Origin: Rhodocyclaceae bacterium
GTDB taxonomy: Bacteria; Pseudomonadota; Gammaproteobacteria; Burkholderiales; Rhodocyclaceae
NCBI GenBank assembly: GCA_026415155.1
Contig: JAOAHQ010000025.1
Span: 1 to 64,000, forward strand
Reading direction: 5' to 3'
Length of the DNA: 64,000 bases
Under the pieces are notes generated by a model. It saw only the letters and a program-made list of their open reading frames with translations, searched no databases and had not been told where the DNA came from. This document shows, in pieces, positions 10,299 through 19,382 of this stretch. The position numbers and the translations under genes are program-made. Position 1 is the first letter of the stretch. The number at the start of each line of letters is the position of its first letter.

Positions 10299-11134
10299 GG
10301 GGCGCCTTGCTCGATCCAGCGCAGCAAGATGCGCGTGTTCGGATGATCGCGATCCTCGGTCGGCGCAATACCCGGCGGCATGCGGTCTTCGAGGAGATGC
10401 TGCAGGAGGCTGCTTTCCTCCGGCTTGCCCGGGATGACGATCTTGGTCGCATTGGCCACCCCCTTGGCGACCGAGTCGGCGCCGAGCATGATGCCGGCAT
10501 GGCTGGTGAGGTCGAGCTCGTGAAAGCTCGGCGGCTCCTGGTTCGACATGTGGCAAGTGGTGCAAGCCGGCAGGCCCTCGGCAAAGGCGCCATCGGTGCG
10601 AAAGAGCGGCAGCACCTTCTCGTTGAAATGGGCATCGTTCTTCGCACCGGCGGCGATCCAGTCGCGCACCAGTTTCACCGCCTCTGGATTGGCCGCGACC
10701 GTGAAATGCACGCCCAGGGGCATGCGGTTGTTGCGCAGGCGGCGGCCGAGGATGGATTTCTCGGCCGGCTTGCCCGTCGTGAAGATCGGCCGCGCCGGCG
10801 CTTCCGTCGAACCCTTTTTCATGCCCTCGCAGGTCGATAGATCCAGGCCGCGATAGCTGCGCTTCGGATCGCTCGACGCATGGCAGACGATGCAGGCCGG
10901 CCCCTGGCCGAAGGCATTGGGCGTACGCATCAGGGTCGCGATGTAGTCATAGGGGATGCGGATGCCGCGGCCCAGGATCAGCGCCTCGACGGCGGCATGA
11001 TCGCCCTCGATTCTCACCTTGCCGGCGCGCAGATCGTCGAGCCATTGGCGATTGACCGTCTCGGCGGCGGCCAAAAGCGGCAGGCCGAGGAACAAAACAA
11101 CGAGCAGGGATCGGGTCGGTCTGCGTGTGTTCAT
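10289..11134 (-). CDS. Diheme c-type cytochrome (exported)
   Basis: 281 residues with a signal peptide ([17 protein letters not shown]) and two heme c motifs, CIVCH at about residue 85 and CTTCH at about residue 205. Each is followed by a methionine-containing stretch (NNRMPLG and [10 protein letters not shown]) that could ligate heme. The ATG is preceded by AGGAGG. The frame stays open far upstream but without domain similarity. It overlaps the downstream propeller gene by 10 bases. It probably works as a periplasmic electron carrier or dehydrogenase subunit; the substrate is unknown. Confidence 0.8.
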   Translation of the reverse strand: MNTRRPTRSLLVVLFLGLPLLAAAETVNRQWLDDLRAGKVRIEGDHAAVEALILGRGIRIPYDYIATLMRTPNAFGQGPACIVCHASSDPKRSYRGLDLSTCEGMKKGSTEAPARPIFTTGKPAEKSILGRRLRNNRMPLGVHFTVAANPEAVKLVRDWIAAGAKNDAHFNEKVLPLFRTDGAFAEGLPACTTCHMSNQEPPSFHELDLTSHAGIMLGADSVAKGVANATKIVIPGKPEESSLLQHLLEDRMPPGIAPTEDRDHPNTRILLRWIEQGAPCK

Positions 11135-11241
11135 TGCTGCTCTTCCTCCTGGACATAGCCCAGCCGGCATTGTCTGCACAGCCGGGCGGCAATGCAAGCG
11201 CGGCAAAACGCTTGCCTGCTTCGCCGAGCGGGTATCATCTT

Positions 11242-11265
11242 GGCCGTCCCGCCAGCGCCGACTTT
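11242..11265 (+). repeat. Dispersed 24 bp repeat, copy 2 (5' leader of DUF423 gene)
   Basis: Exact match to the consensus. It lies 4 bases before the ATG of the DUF423 gene, downstream of a TATCAT that could be a -10 box, so it is probably transcribed but not translated. If translation started further upstream it would read AVPPAPTF. Confidence 0.7.
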
Positions 11266-11269
11266 CGCC

Positions 11270-11656
11270 ATGAATCTCACCGCCCGCCTTTTCCTCGCCT
11301 GCGCCGCGCTCTTGGCGCTCTCCTCGATCCTCCTGGGCACCCTCGCCGCCCATGCGCCGAGCGAACAGCTCATCGCCGCGAAGCCCTGGTTCGATACGGC
11401 GATGCAGTATCACCAGTTCCATGCGCTCGCCTTGCTGGGCATTGGGCTGCTGATGGCCCACTGGCCTTCGCGCTGGTTCGCCGCCGCCGGCGCGCTGATG
11501 ATCGTGGGCACGCTGCTCTTTTGTGGCACGCTCTACCAGCGCAGCATGCTCGGCTTTCACGACTTTCATTGGCTGACGCCCTATGGCGGCGTCGCCTATC
11601 TTGCCGGCTGGCTGGCCTTGCTCGTCGGCGTGCTCAGGGTTTCCGGCCGGGCTTGA
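11270..11656 (+). CDS. DUF423 family small membrane protein
   Basis: 128 residues with four predicted hydrophobic segments and the DUF423 (YgdD-like) signature LLGTLAAHA near the N-terminus, then [16 protein letters not shown]. The family is widespread in bacteria and has no established function. The ATG was chosen because the first membrane helix starts just after it. The 3' end overlaps the convergent DUF3079 gene by 23 bp. Confidence 0.88.
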   Translation: MNLTARLFLACAALLALSSILLGTLAAHAPSEQLIAAKPWFDTAMQYHQFHALALLGIGLLMAHWPSRWFAAAGALMIVGTLLFCGTLYQRSMLGFHDFHWLTPYGGVAYLAGWLALLVGVLRVSGRA

Positions 11657-11858
11657 CCGATTTCGCGCCGGCTTCGATCGCGGCGGGGTCAAAGCCCCAG
11701 TCGCCGTGCAAATACCAATCCTCGCCCAAAAGCTCGGCCGGATGCGGCGTGCGGCTCGTGCCATTGCCGCATTGCAGGTCTTCGACCGGGCAATACTTGT
11801 CGCAGCCCCAGCAGATGCGCTCGGGGTGCCTGGGATGAAGCGGGAAGGGTTTGCTCAT
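11634..11858 (-). CDS. DUF3079 family protein
   Basis: 74 residues with [20 protein letters not shown] and then [18 protein letters not shown], the conserved core of DUF3079, which is common in beta- and gammaproteobacteria. The four cysteines (C-x-x-C-x-x-x-C and one further) suggest a small metal-binding fold; this is inference. It is convergent with and overlaps the DUF423 gene. Confidence 0.85.
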   Translation of the reverse strand: MSKPFPLHPRHPERICWGCDKYCPVEDLQCGNGTSRTPHPAELLGEDWYLHGDWGFDPAAIEAGAKSVKPGRKP

Positions 11859-11890
11859 GAGCCAATCGGGCGGAGTCTAATCTAGTCTGG

Positions 11891-11902
11891 TATTGTCCAA
11901 TA
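11891..11902. promoter_or_regulatory. Short palindrome upstream of the msr fusion gene
   Basis: TATTGTCCAATA is an inverted repeat with a 2-base centre, 25 bp before the methionine sulfoxide reductase start. Its position would suit an operator. No regulator can be named. Confidence 0.3.
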
Positions 11903-11927
11903 TCAGCAACGTCTCTTACATGCCTCC

Positions 11928-13187
11928 ATGTTCAAATCATTTTTCATCGCAGGCTTGCTCATCATGACGACATACGCCAATGCCGAAACCATCGTCCTGG
12001 GCATGGGCTGCTTCTGGGGCGCGGAAAAGCGCATGGGCGAATTGCCCGGCGTCATCGAGGTCGAAGTGGGCTACGCCAATGGCGAGATCGAAGGCCGCTA
12101 CGAGGCGATTCTCGCCCATGAGCGCCTCTTGCGCCTTGGCAAGACGACGAAGCGCAACCACGCCGAGGTCGTCAAGGTCAGTTTCGATCCCGCCCAGGTG
12201 AGCCTCGAGCGCGTGCTCGCCCACTTCTGGGAAAACCACGATCCGACGCAAGGCGACCGGCAGGGCAACGACATCGGCAGCAACTACCGCAGCGCGATCT
12301 ACACGACGAGGGAGGCGCAGCTCGCTGTCGCGAAGCGAACGCGCGAGACCTACCAGGCCGCACTGAAAGCCGCAGGCTTCGGCCCGATCACCACCGAGAT
12401 CGCGCCGCTCAAGGCCTACTTCCGCGCCGAGGAATACCACCAGAAATACCTCAAGAAGAACCCGAACGGCTATTGCGGCTTAGGCGGCACCGGCGTGAAG
12501 TATCCCGGTGTGCTCGTGCCGCCCCAGGCGATCGCGCATGCCAAGCCGCTCGACCCCAAGGCGCTCAACTTCAAACGCCAGCTGATCGTCTTCGAGGCGG
12601 CCGACTGCCCCTATTGCCAGCAGTTCAAGGCCGAAATCCTCGACCAGTGGAAGTCCGAGGTGCCGATCGCCCGCAGCTTGAGTCCCCAGCCGCCGGCCGG
12701 CTGGAGGCTCGAAAAGGCCCTCTTTGCCACGCCGACCATCGTGCTGTTCGAAAACGGCAAGGAGGTGTCGCGCTTCACCGGCTGGAATGGCGACAAGCCG
12801 CGCTTTTGGAAGTGGCTCGGCTTTCATCTCCTCAGTCCCGAGCAGCGGCGCATCGCCTTCGAGCAAGGCACCGAAGTCCCCGGCACGGGCTCGCATCTCG
12901 ATGAAAAGCGCCCCGGCACCTATGTCGATCCGATCACCGGCGCGCCGCTCTTCAGAAGCGATGCGAAGTTCAATAGCGGCACTGGCTGGCCGAGCTTCTT
13001 TGCGCCCCTGCCCGGCGCGCTCACCGAGCACCTCGATCTTTCGCACGGCATGCGGCGCATCGAGGTGAGGAGCGCTTCCTCGGGCATCCATCTGGGCCAC
13101 GTCTTCGACGACGGCCCGCCGCCCACTGGCAAGCGCTACTGCATCAATGGCAACGTGCTGAAGTTCGTGCCCGACCCAGTGAAATGA
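11928..13187 (+). CDS. msrAB: Exported MsrA-thioredoxin-MsrB fusion (methionine sulfoxide reductase)
   Basis: 419 residues. A signal peptide (about 1 to 19, ending YANA) suggests periplasmic repair of oxidised methionines. MsrA follows (about 20 to 180) with the catalytic Cys in GMGCFWG. A thioredoxin-like segment (about 215 to 305) has CPYC and a cis-Pro in FATPTIVLF. MsrB closes the protein with GTGWPSF and the catalytic Cys in KRYCING. The order MsrA-Trx-MsrB differs from Neisseria PilB, where Trx comes first. In MsrB the first zinc-binding pair is replaced by YVDPITG, so this is a zinc-free type. There is no clear Shine-Dalgarno before the ATG. Confidence 0.93.
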   Translation: MFKSFFIAGLLIMTTYANAETIVLGMGCFWGAEKRMGELPGVIEVEVGYANGEIEGRYEAILAHERLLRLGKTTKRNHAEVVKVSFDPAQVSLERVLAHFWENHDPTQGDRQGNDIGSNYRSAIYTTREAQLAVAKRTRETYQAALKAAGFGPITTEIAPLKAYFRAEEYHQKYLKKNPNGYCGLGGTGVKYPGVLVPPQAIAHAKPLDPKALNFKRQLIVFEAADCPYCQQFKAEILDQWKSEVPIARSLSPQPPAGWRLEKALFATPTIVLFENGKEVSRFTGWNGDKPRFWKWLGFHLLSPEQRRIAFEQGTEVPGTGSHLDEKRPGTYVDPITGAPLFRSDAKFNSGTGWPSFFAPLPGALTEHLDLSHGMRRIEVRSASSGIHLGHVFDDGPPPTGKRYCINGNVLKFVPDPVK

Positions 13188-13333
13188 GCCCAGCCTCGGC
13201 AGCTGGCTCCTAGCGTGTCATGACGCACAATCGGTTGGGGCGTTTGTCGATCGAGGACGCATCTATCCGTCCCGCCGGCACTTGCGGCGAGCCGCATCGA
13301 TGGCGAACCATCCAACGGATGTTATGATGGCCC

Positions 13334-13570
13334 ATGCCCGAGATATTCCGCGCCTTTGGCTGGGTGTTCATGATCTTTCCCGATGATCACGATCCACCGC
13401 ACGTCCATGTCTTTGGGCCGGGCTGGCAAATCAAGATCGCCCTGACCGATCCCCCCGACCTGATGCTGATCGCTGGGCGGGCCACGCGTCAGGAAGCGCG
13501 GAAATCGCTGCGGATGGTGCGGGAACGTCTTCCTGATTTGCTTGCTGCTTGGGAGAAGATCCATGGCTGA
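13334..13570 (+). CDS. DUF4160 family protein (first DUF4160-DUF2442 pair)
   Basis: 78 residues with the DUF4160 core: G-(x)-F-M-I-F-x-x-D-H-(x)-PPHVHVFG near the N-terminus, followed by a charged helical tail. DUF4160 and DUF2442 genes are usually adjacent and have been suggested to be toxin-antitoxin-like; this is not proven here. It overlaps the next gene by 8 bp, so translation is coupled. Confidence 0.85.
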   Translation: MPEIFRAFGWVFMIFPDDHDPPHVHVFGPGWQIKIALTDPPDLMLIAGRATRQEARKSLRMVRERLPDLLAAWEKIHG

Positions 13571-13985
13571 CTGGACCGATGAGGTATTGGCGCGCAGTTT
13601 CGATGCGGCAAAGCAACGGGGGGCAGCGGTGCAGCGGGCCCCCCATGCCAAGAGTGCGCGCTACGACCGCAGGCGCGGACGCATTGTGGTCGAGCTGGAC
13701 AACGGCTGCGCCTTTGCTTTCCCGGCCCGGCTGGTGCAGGGGCTGGCAGCCGCCACGGCGGACCAGCTGGCCGAGATCGAATTGCTCGGCGATGGCTATG
13801 CCTTGCATTGGCCGCGCATCAATGCGGATATCCGCATCGAGGGAGCACTGGCGGGTATTTATGGCAGCCCGGCGTGGATGGCAAAACTGGCTGCTCAAGC
13901 AGCCAGCCGCAGCCCCTCGCCCCGCAAGGCGACGGCCGCGCGAGCCAAAGGTGCCAAAGGCGGGCGCCCCAAGCGTGTCGCTTGA
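13563..13985 (+). CDS. DUF2442 family protein (first pair)
   Basis: 140 residues. The DUF2442 core is visible as ARYDRRRGRIVVELDNGCAF, then FPARLVQGLAAATADQLAEIEL, and ADIRIEGALAGIYG. The C-terminal 35 residues are basic and rich in Ala, Lys and Arg (KGAKGGRPKRVA), suggesting nucleic-acid contact. The start lies inside the last codons of the DUF4160 gene. Family members vary in length; this one has a longer tail than the second copy in the window. Confidence 0.85.
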   Translation: MADWTDEVLARSFDAAKQRGAAVQRAPHAKSARYDRRRGRIVVELDNGCAFAFPARLVQGLAAATADQLAEIELLGDGYALHWPRINADIRIEGALAGIYGSPAWMAKLAAQAASRSPSPRKATAARAKGAKGGRPKRVA

Positions 13986-14103
13986 CTGATTGGCATCCTC
14001 GCATCGCGCTCAACGCACTGAAGACTGGCCGGCGCGGGCGACGGGACGCATTCGACGACGCGCCATAATGCTAAAGTGCGCGCCTCGCTCGCTTTCAGAA
14101 CCC

Positions 14104-15639
14104 GTGCGCCTCTTTCGCCTCGCCAAGATCATCCGCGTTGGCCTGCAATATGGCCTCGACCGGCTCATCCTCGAACACGATGCGACGGGCCGGCTCGCGC
14201 TGCCGCTCAAGCTCGTCGGCGCGCTCTTCTTCTGGCGATCGCTTGCCACGCCGCGCGCCGTGCGGCTGCGCCAGGCTCTCGAAGCCTTGGGGCCGATCTT
14301 CGTCAAGTTCGGCCAGGTGCTCTCGACGCGCCGCGATTTGCTGCCCGACGACCTCGCTGAGGAGCTTGCGAAACTGCAAGACCAGGTGCCGCCGTTTCCG
14401 CCCGAGGAGGCGATTGCCGTCATCGAGCAGAGCTTCAAGCGGCCCCTGCACGAGATTTATGCAAGCTTCGAGCGCACGCCAATCGCCTCGGCCTCGGTTG
14501 CACAGGTGCATTTCGCGACGCTCTTCGATGGCCGCGCGGTCGCCGTCAAGGTGCTGCGGCCCGGCATCGCGCCGGTGATCGCGCATGATCTGGCGCTGCT
14601 CGACACCTTCGCCTCTTTGCTCGAACGCTTCTGGTCGGATGGCAAGCGCTTGAGGCCGCGCGAGGTCGTTGCCGAATTCGCCAAGCATCTGGCCGACGAG
14701 CTCGATCTCATGCGCGAGGCGGCCAACTGCTCGCAGCTCAGACGCAACTTCGCCGACTCGAAACTCCTCTTGGTGCCCGAAGTGTATTGGGACTACTGCT
14801 CGCACGAAGTCATGACGATGGAACGCATGCAGGGCATCCCGATCGGCCAGATCGAGCGGCTCAAGGAGGCCGGCGTCGATCTCAAGGCGCTCTCGAAGGC
14901 CGGCGTCGAGATCTTCTTCACCCAGGTGTTCCGCGACGGCTTCTTCCATGCCGACATGCACCCGGGCAACATCCTCGTCTCGGTCGCGCCGACGAGCTTC
15001 AACCGCTACGTCGCGCTCGATTTCGGCATCGTCGGCACGCTCACCGAGCGCGACAAAAACTACCTCGCGATCAACTTCCTCGCCTTTTTCCGCCGCGACT
15101 ACAAGCGCGTGGCCGAGGCGCACATCGAATCGGGCTGGGCGCCGCCCGAGACGCGCGTCGATGAGCTCGAAGCCGCAGTGCGCGCCGTCTGCGAGCCGAT
15201 CTTCGACCGCCCGCTGAAAGAGATTTCCTTCGGCAAGGTGCTCTTGCGCCTCTTTCAGACTTCGCGCCGCTTCAACGTCGAGATCCAGCCGCAGCTCGTG
15301 CTCTTGCAAAAGACGCTGCTCAACATCGAAGGCTTGGGCCGCCAGCTCGATCCCGATCTCGATTTGTGGCAGACCGCCAAGCCCTTTCTCGAGCGCTGGA
15401 TGAGCGAACAAGTGGGCTGGCGCGGCCTGCTCAATCATCTGAGAAAGGAAGCGCCGCAATGGGCAAGTCTCTTGCCTGCCCTGCCGCGGCTTGCGCACGA
15501 GGCGCTTTCGCGCACGGATCGCTTTGAGACGCAAGCCGCCGAGATCGCCCGGCTTAAGGACGAGGTCGCAGCGAGCCGCCGATGGGCGCGTCTTGCCGTG
15601 GCGATCGCCGTGGTGGCGCTGCTTGTCGCGGCTGGCTGA
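14104..15639 (+). CDS. ubiB: UbiB family protein (ubiquinone biosynthesis, ABC1/ADCK atypical kinase)
   Basis: 511 residues. The ADCK signature is complete: the KxGQ motif [16 protein letters not shown], the Ala-rich loop in [12 protein letters not shown], the AVKVLRP lysine, HADMHPGN, and LDFGIVG. Two hydrophobic helices end the protein (about 490 to 510), anchoring it in the inner membrane. It supports ubiquinone synthesis, probably as an ATPase that handles lipid precursors. The GTG start is preferred because homologues begin at this (M)RLFRLAKI segment; an ATG 36 bp upstream overlaps a possible -10 box TAAAGT. Confidence 0.92.
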   Translation: MRLFRLAKIIRVGLQYGLDRLILEHDATGRLALPLKLVGALFFWRSLATPRAVRLRQALEALGPIFVKFGQVLSTRRDLLPDDLAEELAKLQDQVPPFPPEEAIAVIEQSFKRPLHEIYASFERTPIASASVAQVHFATLFDGRAVAVKVLRPGIAPVIAHDLALLDTFASLLERFWSDGKRLRPREVVAEFAKHLADELDLMREAANCSQLRRNFADSKLLLVPEVYWDYCSHEVMTMERMQGIPIGQIERLKEAGVDLKALSKAGVEIFFTQVFRDGFFHADMHPGNILVSVAPTSFNRYVALDFGIVGTLTERDKNYLAINFLAFFRRDYKRVAEAHIESGWAPPETRVDELEAAVRAVCEPIFDRPLKEISFGKVLLRLFQTSRRFNVEIQPQLVLLQKTLLNIEGLGRQLDPDLDLWQTAKPFLERWMSEQVGWRGLLNHLRKEAPQWASLLPALPRLAHEALSRTDRFETQAAEIARLKDEVAASRRWARLAVAIAVVALLVAAG

Positions 15640-15650
15640 CGGGGGGCAGC

Positions 15651-18386
15651 TCAATGCGCCTCATCCCAGTTCGCGCCCACGCCCACCTCGACGACGAGCG
15701 GCACGGCAAGCTGCACGACGCCGGCCATGAGCTGCGGCAGGGCCGCCTGGACGGCGGAAAGTTCCGCTTCCGGCACTTCGAGCACGAGCTCGTCATGCAC
15801 CTGCAGGATGAGCTTCGTCTGCAAGCGCTCTTTGTCGAGCCAGTCTTGCACGGCGATCATGGCGAGCTTGACGATGTCGGCCGCCGTGCCTTGCATCGGC
15901 GCGTTGATCGCGGCGCGCTCGGCGGCCTGGCGGCGGCCAGTGTGGCTCGAACGGATGTCCGGCAGCCACAGCCGCCGGCCGAACACCGTCTCGACATAGC
16001 CTTGCTCGCGCGCTTTGGCGCGCGTTTCCTCCATGTAGCGCGCGACCCCCGGATAGCGCGCGAAGTAGCGCTCCATGTAGATTTGCGCCGAGTTGCGATC
16101 GACGTCGATCTGGCGCGCGAGCCCAAAGGCGCTCATGCCATAGATGAGGCCGAAGTTGATCGCCTTGGCGGCGCGGCGCTGTTCGGCCGTCACTTCGAGC
16201 GGGGTGACCCCGAACACTTCGGCGGCGGTCGCGCGGTGAATATCCTCGCCGCGCGCGAAGGCCTCGAGCAGGCCGGCATCATTCGAAAGATGCGCCATGA
16301 TCCGAAGCTCGATCTGCGAATAGTCGGCGCTCACGAGACGGCAGCCTGGCGGCGCGATGAAGGCTGCGCGGATCTTGCGGCCTTCGGGCGTGCGGATCGG
16401 GATGTTCTGCAGGTTCGGGTCGGAGGAGGCGAGCCGACCCGTCACCGCCACGGCTTGCGAGAAGCTCGTATGCACGCGGCCGGTCGTGGGATGGACCATC
16501 TTCGGCAGCTTGTCGGTATAAGTGCCTTTGAGTTTGGCGAGGCTGCGGTGCTCCAAAAGTCGCTTGGGCAGCGGATAGTCCTCGGCGAGCTTGGCGAGCA
16601 CCTCCTCGTCGGTCGAGGGCGTGCCCGAGGGGGTTTTTTTGAGCACCGGCAGGCCGAGCCGTTCGAAGAGGATTTCGGCGAGCTGCTTGGGCGAATTGAG
16701 GTTGAAGGGCCCACCGGCCAGGGCATGGGCCTCGGCCTCGATCTCGAGGAGCCGGCGGCCGAGCGCCTCGCTTTGGGCCGCGAGCGCCTGGGTATCGATC
16801 AGCACGCCGTGGCGCTCCATGCGAAACAGGATCTCGGCGATCGGCAGCTCGATCTCGCGGTAGAGGCGCTCGAGCCGCTCTTCCGCGGCAAGCCGCGGCG
16901 CAAGCACCCGATGGACGCGCAGGCAGACATCGGCATCTTCCGCCGCATAGGCGGTGGCGCGGGAAAGCTCCACTTCGCTGAATGAGAGGCGCTGGGCGCC
17001 GCGGCCGGTGACTTCGTCATAGCTGATCGTCTCGAGGCCGCAATGGCGTTTCGCGAGCGCGCCGAGCTCGTGCGATTCGTTCGCCTCGAGCACATAGGAT
17101 TCGAGCAGCGTATCCTCGGCGATACCGGCAAGGTGTATGCCATGATTGGCGAAGACGTGGCGGTCGTATTTGAGGTGCTGGCCAAGCTTCTTGTGCCGCG
17201 CCGATTCGAGCCAGGGCTTGAGCTTCGCCAAGGTGGCGGCCAAGGGCAGCTGCTCGGGCGCGCCGGGATAGCGATGCGCGAGCGGCAGATAGGCCGCCTC
17301 GTTCGGCGCGATGCAAAAGGAAAGCCCCACAAGCCGCGCCGCCATCGGATCGAGCGAGGTCGTCTCGGTATCGAGGGCGACGAGCTCGGCCTGGGTGATT
17401 TTTTCGAGCCAGGCCACGAGCTGCGCCTCGCTCAAGAGGCATTCATAGCGCGCGCGGTCGAGGGGAAGACCCGCGGGGGCCGTCTCGCCCGCGCCGAGTT
17501 TCGAAGCTGTCCCGGCCGGCGCTGCCTTGCCTGGATCGCCTGGAGAGGCATTCGCTGCGAGTTCCTTGAGCCAGCTATTGAAATCGAGCTCGGCAAAAAG
17601 CGCCTTGAGCCGTTCCCGATCCGGCGCGCTCGGCGTGAGGGCGAGCTCCGGCAGATCGAGATCGCAGACGACGGTGACAAGCTTCTTGCCCAGCGGCAGG
17701 AAATCGAGGTGCTGGCGCAGGTTTTCGCCGGCTACCCCTTTGATCTCGCCGGCATGGGCGACGAGGCCTTCCAGCGAGCCATACTGCTGCAGCCATTTGG
17801 CGGCGGTCTTGGGGCCGACTTTGGCCACGCCCGGCACGTTATCCACTGCATCGCCGACGAGGGCGAGGTAATCGACGATGCGCTCGGGCGGCACGCCAAA
17901 TTTTTCTTCGACCGCCGCGGCATCGAGCTTCTCGTTCGTCATCGTATTGACGAGCGTGATCTTGTCGCTCACGAGCTGGGCGAGGTCTTTGTCGCCCGTC
18001 GAGATGACGACCGTCTCGCCCGCGGCCGCTGCGCGCTGGGCGAGCGTGCCAATCACGTCATCCGCTTCCACCCCTTCGATGGAAAGGAGCGGCCAGCCCA
18101 GGGCACGAATCACGGCGTAGAGCGGTTCGAGCTGAACGGCGAGCTCCTCGGGCATCGGCGGGCGGTGCGCCTTGTAGGCGGGGTACCAGTCTTCGCGGAA
18201 GGTCTTGCCCTTGGCATCGAAGACGACGGCGCGCCGCTCGGCCTCTGGATAGTCGTGGGCAAGCCGGCGCAGCATGTTGATCACGCCGTAGATTGCGCCG
18301 GTCGGCATGCCGCTGCGGCTTCTCAGATCGGGCAGGGCGTGAAAAGCGCGGTATAAATACGACGAACCATCAACGAGCAGGAGCAT
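15651..18386 (-). CDS. polA: DNA polymerase I
   Basis: 911 residues, full length. An N-terminal 5'-3' exonuclease starts at LLLVDGSSYLYRAFHALP. The 3'-5' proofreading domain keeps the DTET motif (LVALDTETTSLDP). The polymerase domain has VSADYSQIELRIMAHLS and QVHDELVLEVPE. All three activities appear intact. The linker between the two exonuclease domains carries a copy of the dispersed repeat read as KLGAGETA. The start lies only 9 bp from the divergent LOG gene, so its promoter must lie inside that gene's 5' end. Confidence 0.97.
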   Translation of the reverse strand: MLLLVDGSSYLYRAFHALPDLRSRSGMPTGAIYGVINMLRRLAHDYPEAERRAVVFDAKGKTFREDWYPAYKAHRPPMPEELAVQLEPLYAVIRALGWPLLSIEGVEADDVIGTLAQRAAAAGETVVISTGDKDLAQLVSDKITLVNTMTNEKLDAAAVEEKFGVPPERIVDYLALVGDAVDNVPGVAKVGPKTAAKWLQQYGSLEGLVAHAGEIKGVAGENLRQHLDFLPLGKKLVTVVCDLDLPELALTPSAPDRERLKALFAELDFNSWLKELAANASPGDPGKAAPAGTASKLGAGETAPAGLPLDRARYECLLSEAQLVAWLEKITQAELVALDTETTSLDPMAARLVGLSFCIAPNEAAYLPLAHRYPGAPEQLPLAATLAKLKPWLESARHKKLGQHLKYDRHVFANHGIHLAGIAEDTLLESYVLEANESHELGALAKRHCGLETISYDEVTGRGAQRLSFSEVELSRATAYAAEDADVCLRVHRVLAPRLAAEERLERLYREIELPIAEILFRMERHGVLIDTQALAAQSEALGRRLLEIEAEAHALAGGPFNLNSPKQLAEILFERLGLPVLKKTPSGTPSTDEEVLAKLAEDYPLPKRLLEHRSLAKLKGTYTDKLPKMVHPTTGRVHTSFSQAVAVTGRLASSDPNLQNIPIRTPEGRKIRAAFIAPPGCRLVSADYSQIELRIMAHLSNDAGLLEAFARGEDIHRATAAEVFGVTPLEVTAEQRRAAKAINFGLIYGMSAFGLARQIDVDRNSAQIYMERYFARYPGVARYMEETRAKAREQGYVETVFGRRLWLPDIRSSHTGRRQAAERAAINAPMQGTAADIVKLAMIAVQDWLDKERLQTKLILQVHDELVLEVPEAELSAVQAALPQLMAGVVQLAVPLVVEVGVGANWDEAH
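17478..17501 (+). repeat. Dispersed 24 bp repeat, copy 3 (in polA)
   Basis: Two mismatches to consensus. It is antisense to polA and is translated as KLGAGETA in the linker after the 5'-3' exonuclease domain. It is preceded by an extended G-run (GGGGGCC), as in copies 8 and 11. Confidence 0.75.
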
Positions 18387-18395
18387 GAGAAGAGC

Positions 18396-19124
18396 ATGAG
18401 CGCGAAGGACAAGTTGCCGAAGATCGCCGACCCGAGGCTTGCGGCGCCGGCCACCTCGGCCCGCGAGGCCTGGCGGGTGTTCGGCATTATGTCAGAGTTC
18501 GTCGAGGCGACCGAGCGGCTTGCCAATGTGCGGCCGGCGGTGTCGATCTTCGGCTCGGCGCGCGTCAAGCCAGGTTCGCCCTATTACGAACTTACCGAAC
18601 GCATCGCGCGGCTACTGTCCGATGCCGGCTTCTCCGTCATCTCGGGCGGGGGCCCCGGCGTCATGGAGGCGGCCAACAAAGGGGCCTTCTTCGGCAAGAG
18701 CCCCTCGATCGGCCTCAACATCCAGCTGCCGATGGAGCAGCAGGCCAATCCCTACCAGGACATCTCGCAGAGCTTCCGCCACTTCTTCGCGCGCAAATAC
18801 ATGTTCGTGCGCTTTGCCTCGGCCTATGTCGTGATGCCCGGCGGCTTCGGCACCCTCGATGAGCTCCTCGAGGCCTTGACGCTGATCCAGACCCACAAGA
18901 CACCAAGGATTCCCTTGATCCTCGTCGGCAACGGCTACTGGCAGGGCCTCATCGACTGGTTCCGCGATCGGCTCGTCGCGGAAGGCATGATCAACCCGGA
19001 AGACCTGGAGCTCATCCAGCTCATCGACGAGCCCGAAGAGATCGTCGCGGCGATCTTCAAGCACTATGAGACGCGCGGCTTCGAGCGCGTGCCGGCCGAG
19101 CATGATCTCTTGCTCAATTTGTAG
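18396..19124 (+). CDS. LOG family protein (TIGR00730, Rossmann-fold nucleotide-binding)
   Basis: 242 residues with the LOG signatures GGGPGVMEAANKGAF and PGGFGTLDELLEALT. Members studied are cytokinin riboside 5'-monophosphate phosphoribohydrolases or nucleotide 5'-monophosphate nucleosidases; the bacterial substrate here is unknown. The core begins at SIFGSARVKPGSPYYE. The N-terminal 35 residues are less certain, so an internal start is possible. The chosen ATG has a purine-rich GAGAAGAG before it. TATAAA at 18352 may be its -10 box, inside polA. Confidence 0.88.
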   Translation: MSAKDKLPKIADPRLAAPATSAREAWRVFGIMSEFVEATERLANVRPAVSIFGSARVKPGSPYYELTERIARLLSDAGFSVISGGGPGVMEAANKGAFFGKSPSIGLNIQLPMEQQANPYQDISQSFRHFFARKYMFVRFASAYVVMPGGFGTLDELLEALTLIQTHKTPRIPLILVGNGYWQGLIDWFRDRLVAEGMINPEDLELIQLIDEPEEIVAAIFKHYETRGFERVPAEHDLLLNL

Positions 19125-19142
19125 CCAGACGACCTGAATCGT

Positions 19143-19382
19143 ATGGCACCGACGATCGTGCGCGACGGCCCTTTCCGGCTCTTCTTTTTTTCCCGCGAAG
19201 AGCCGAGAATGCATGTCCATGTTGCGCACCCCGATGGCGAGGCCAAGTACTGGCTCGAGCCCGTGCTCGCCTTGGCGAACCAGACAGGGCTATCACAGCA
19301 GGAACTGGCTGCCGCCGAGGAGGTCGTCCGCCGCCATTTGCAGGAGATCATCGATGCCTGGCACAAGCACTTTAGCCGCTGA
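19143..19382 (+). CDS. DUF4160 family protein (second DUF4160-DUF2442 pair)
   Basis: 79 residues. The DUF4160 core is clear: FFFSREEPRMHVHVAHPDGEAKYWLEP, followed by a helix with the typical EEVVRRHLQEIIDAWHKHF ending. It differs strongly from the first copy at 13334 (a PPHVHV type), so the two are not recent duplicates. It overlaps the following DUF2442 gene by 29 bp. Confidence 0.87.
   Translation: MAPTIVRDGPFRLFFFSREEPRMHVHVAHPDGEAKYWLEPVLALANQTGLSQQELAAAEEVVRRHLQEIIDAWHKHFSR

Noticed and set aside
10484..10500. Partial matches such as GTCGGCGCCGAG in the cytochrome gene, GTCGGCGCCGAC at 4624 and CGTCTCGGCGCCGAG at 38163
   Set aside because: They share only the inner half of the consensus and fall in segments explained by ordinary conserved residues.
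14068..14103. ATG start for ubiB 36 bp upstream of the chosen GTG
   Set aside because: No ribosome-binding site, the added residues are not family-like, and the ATG overlaps a -10-like TAAAGT.
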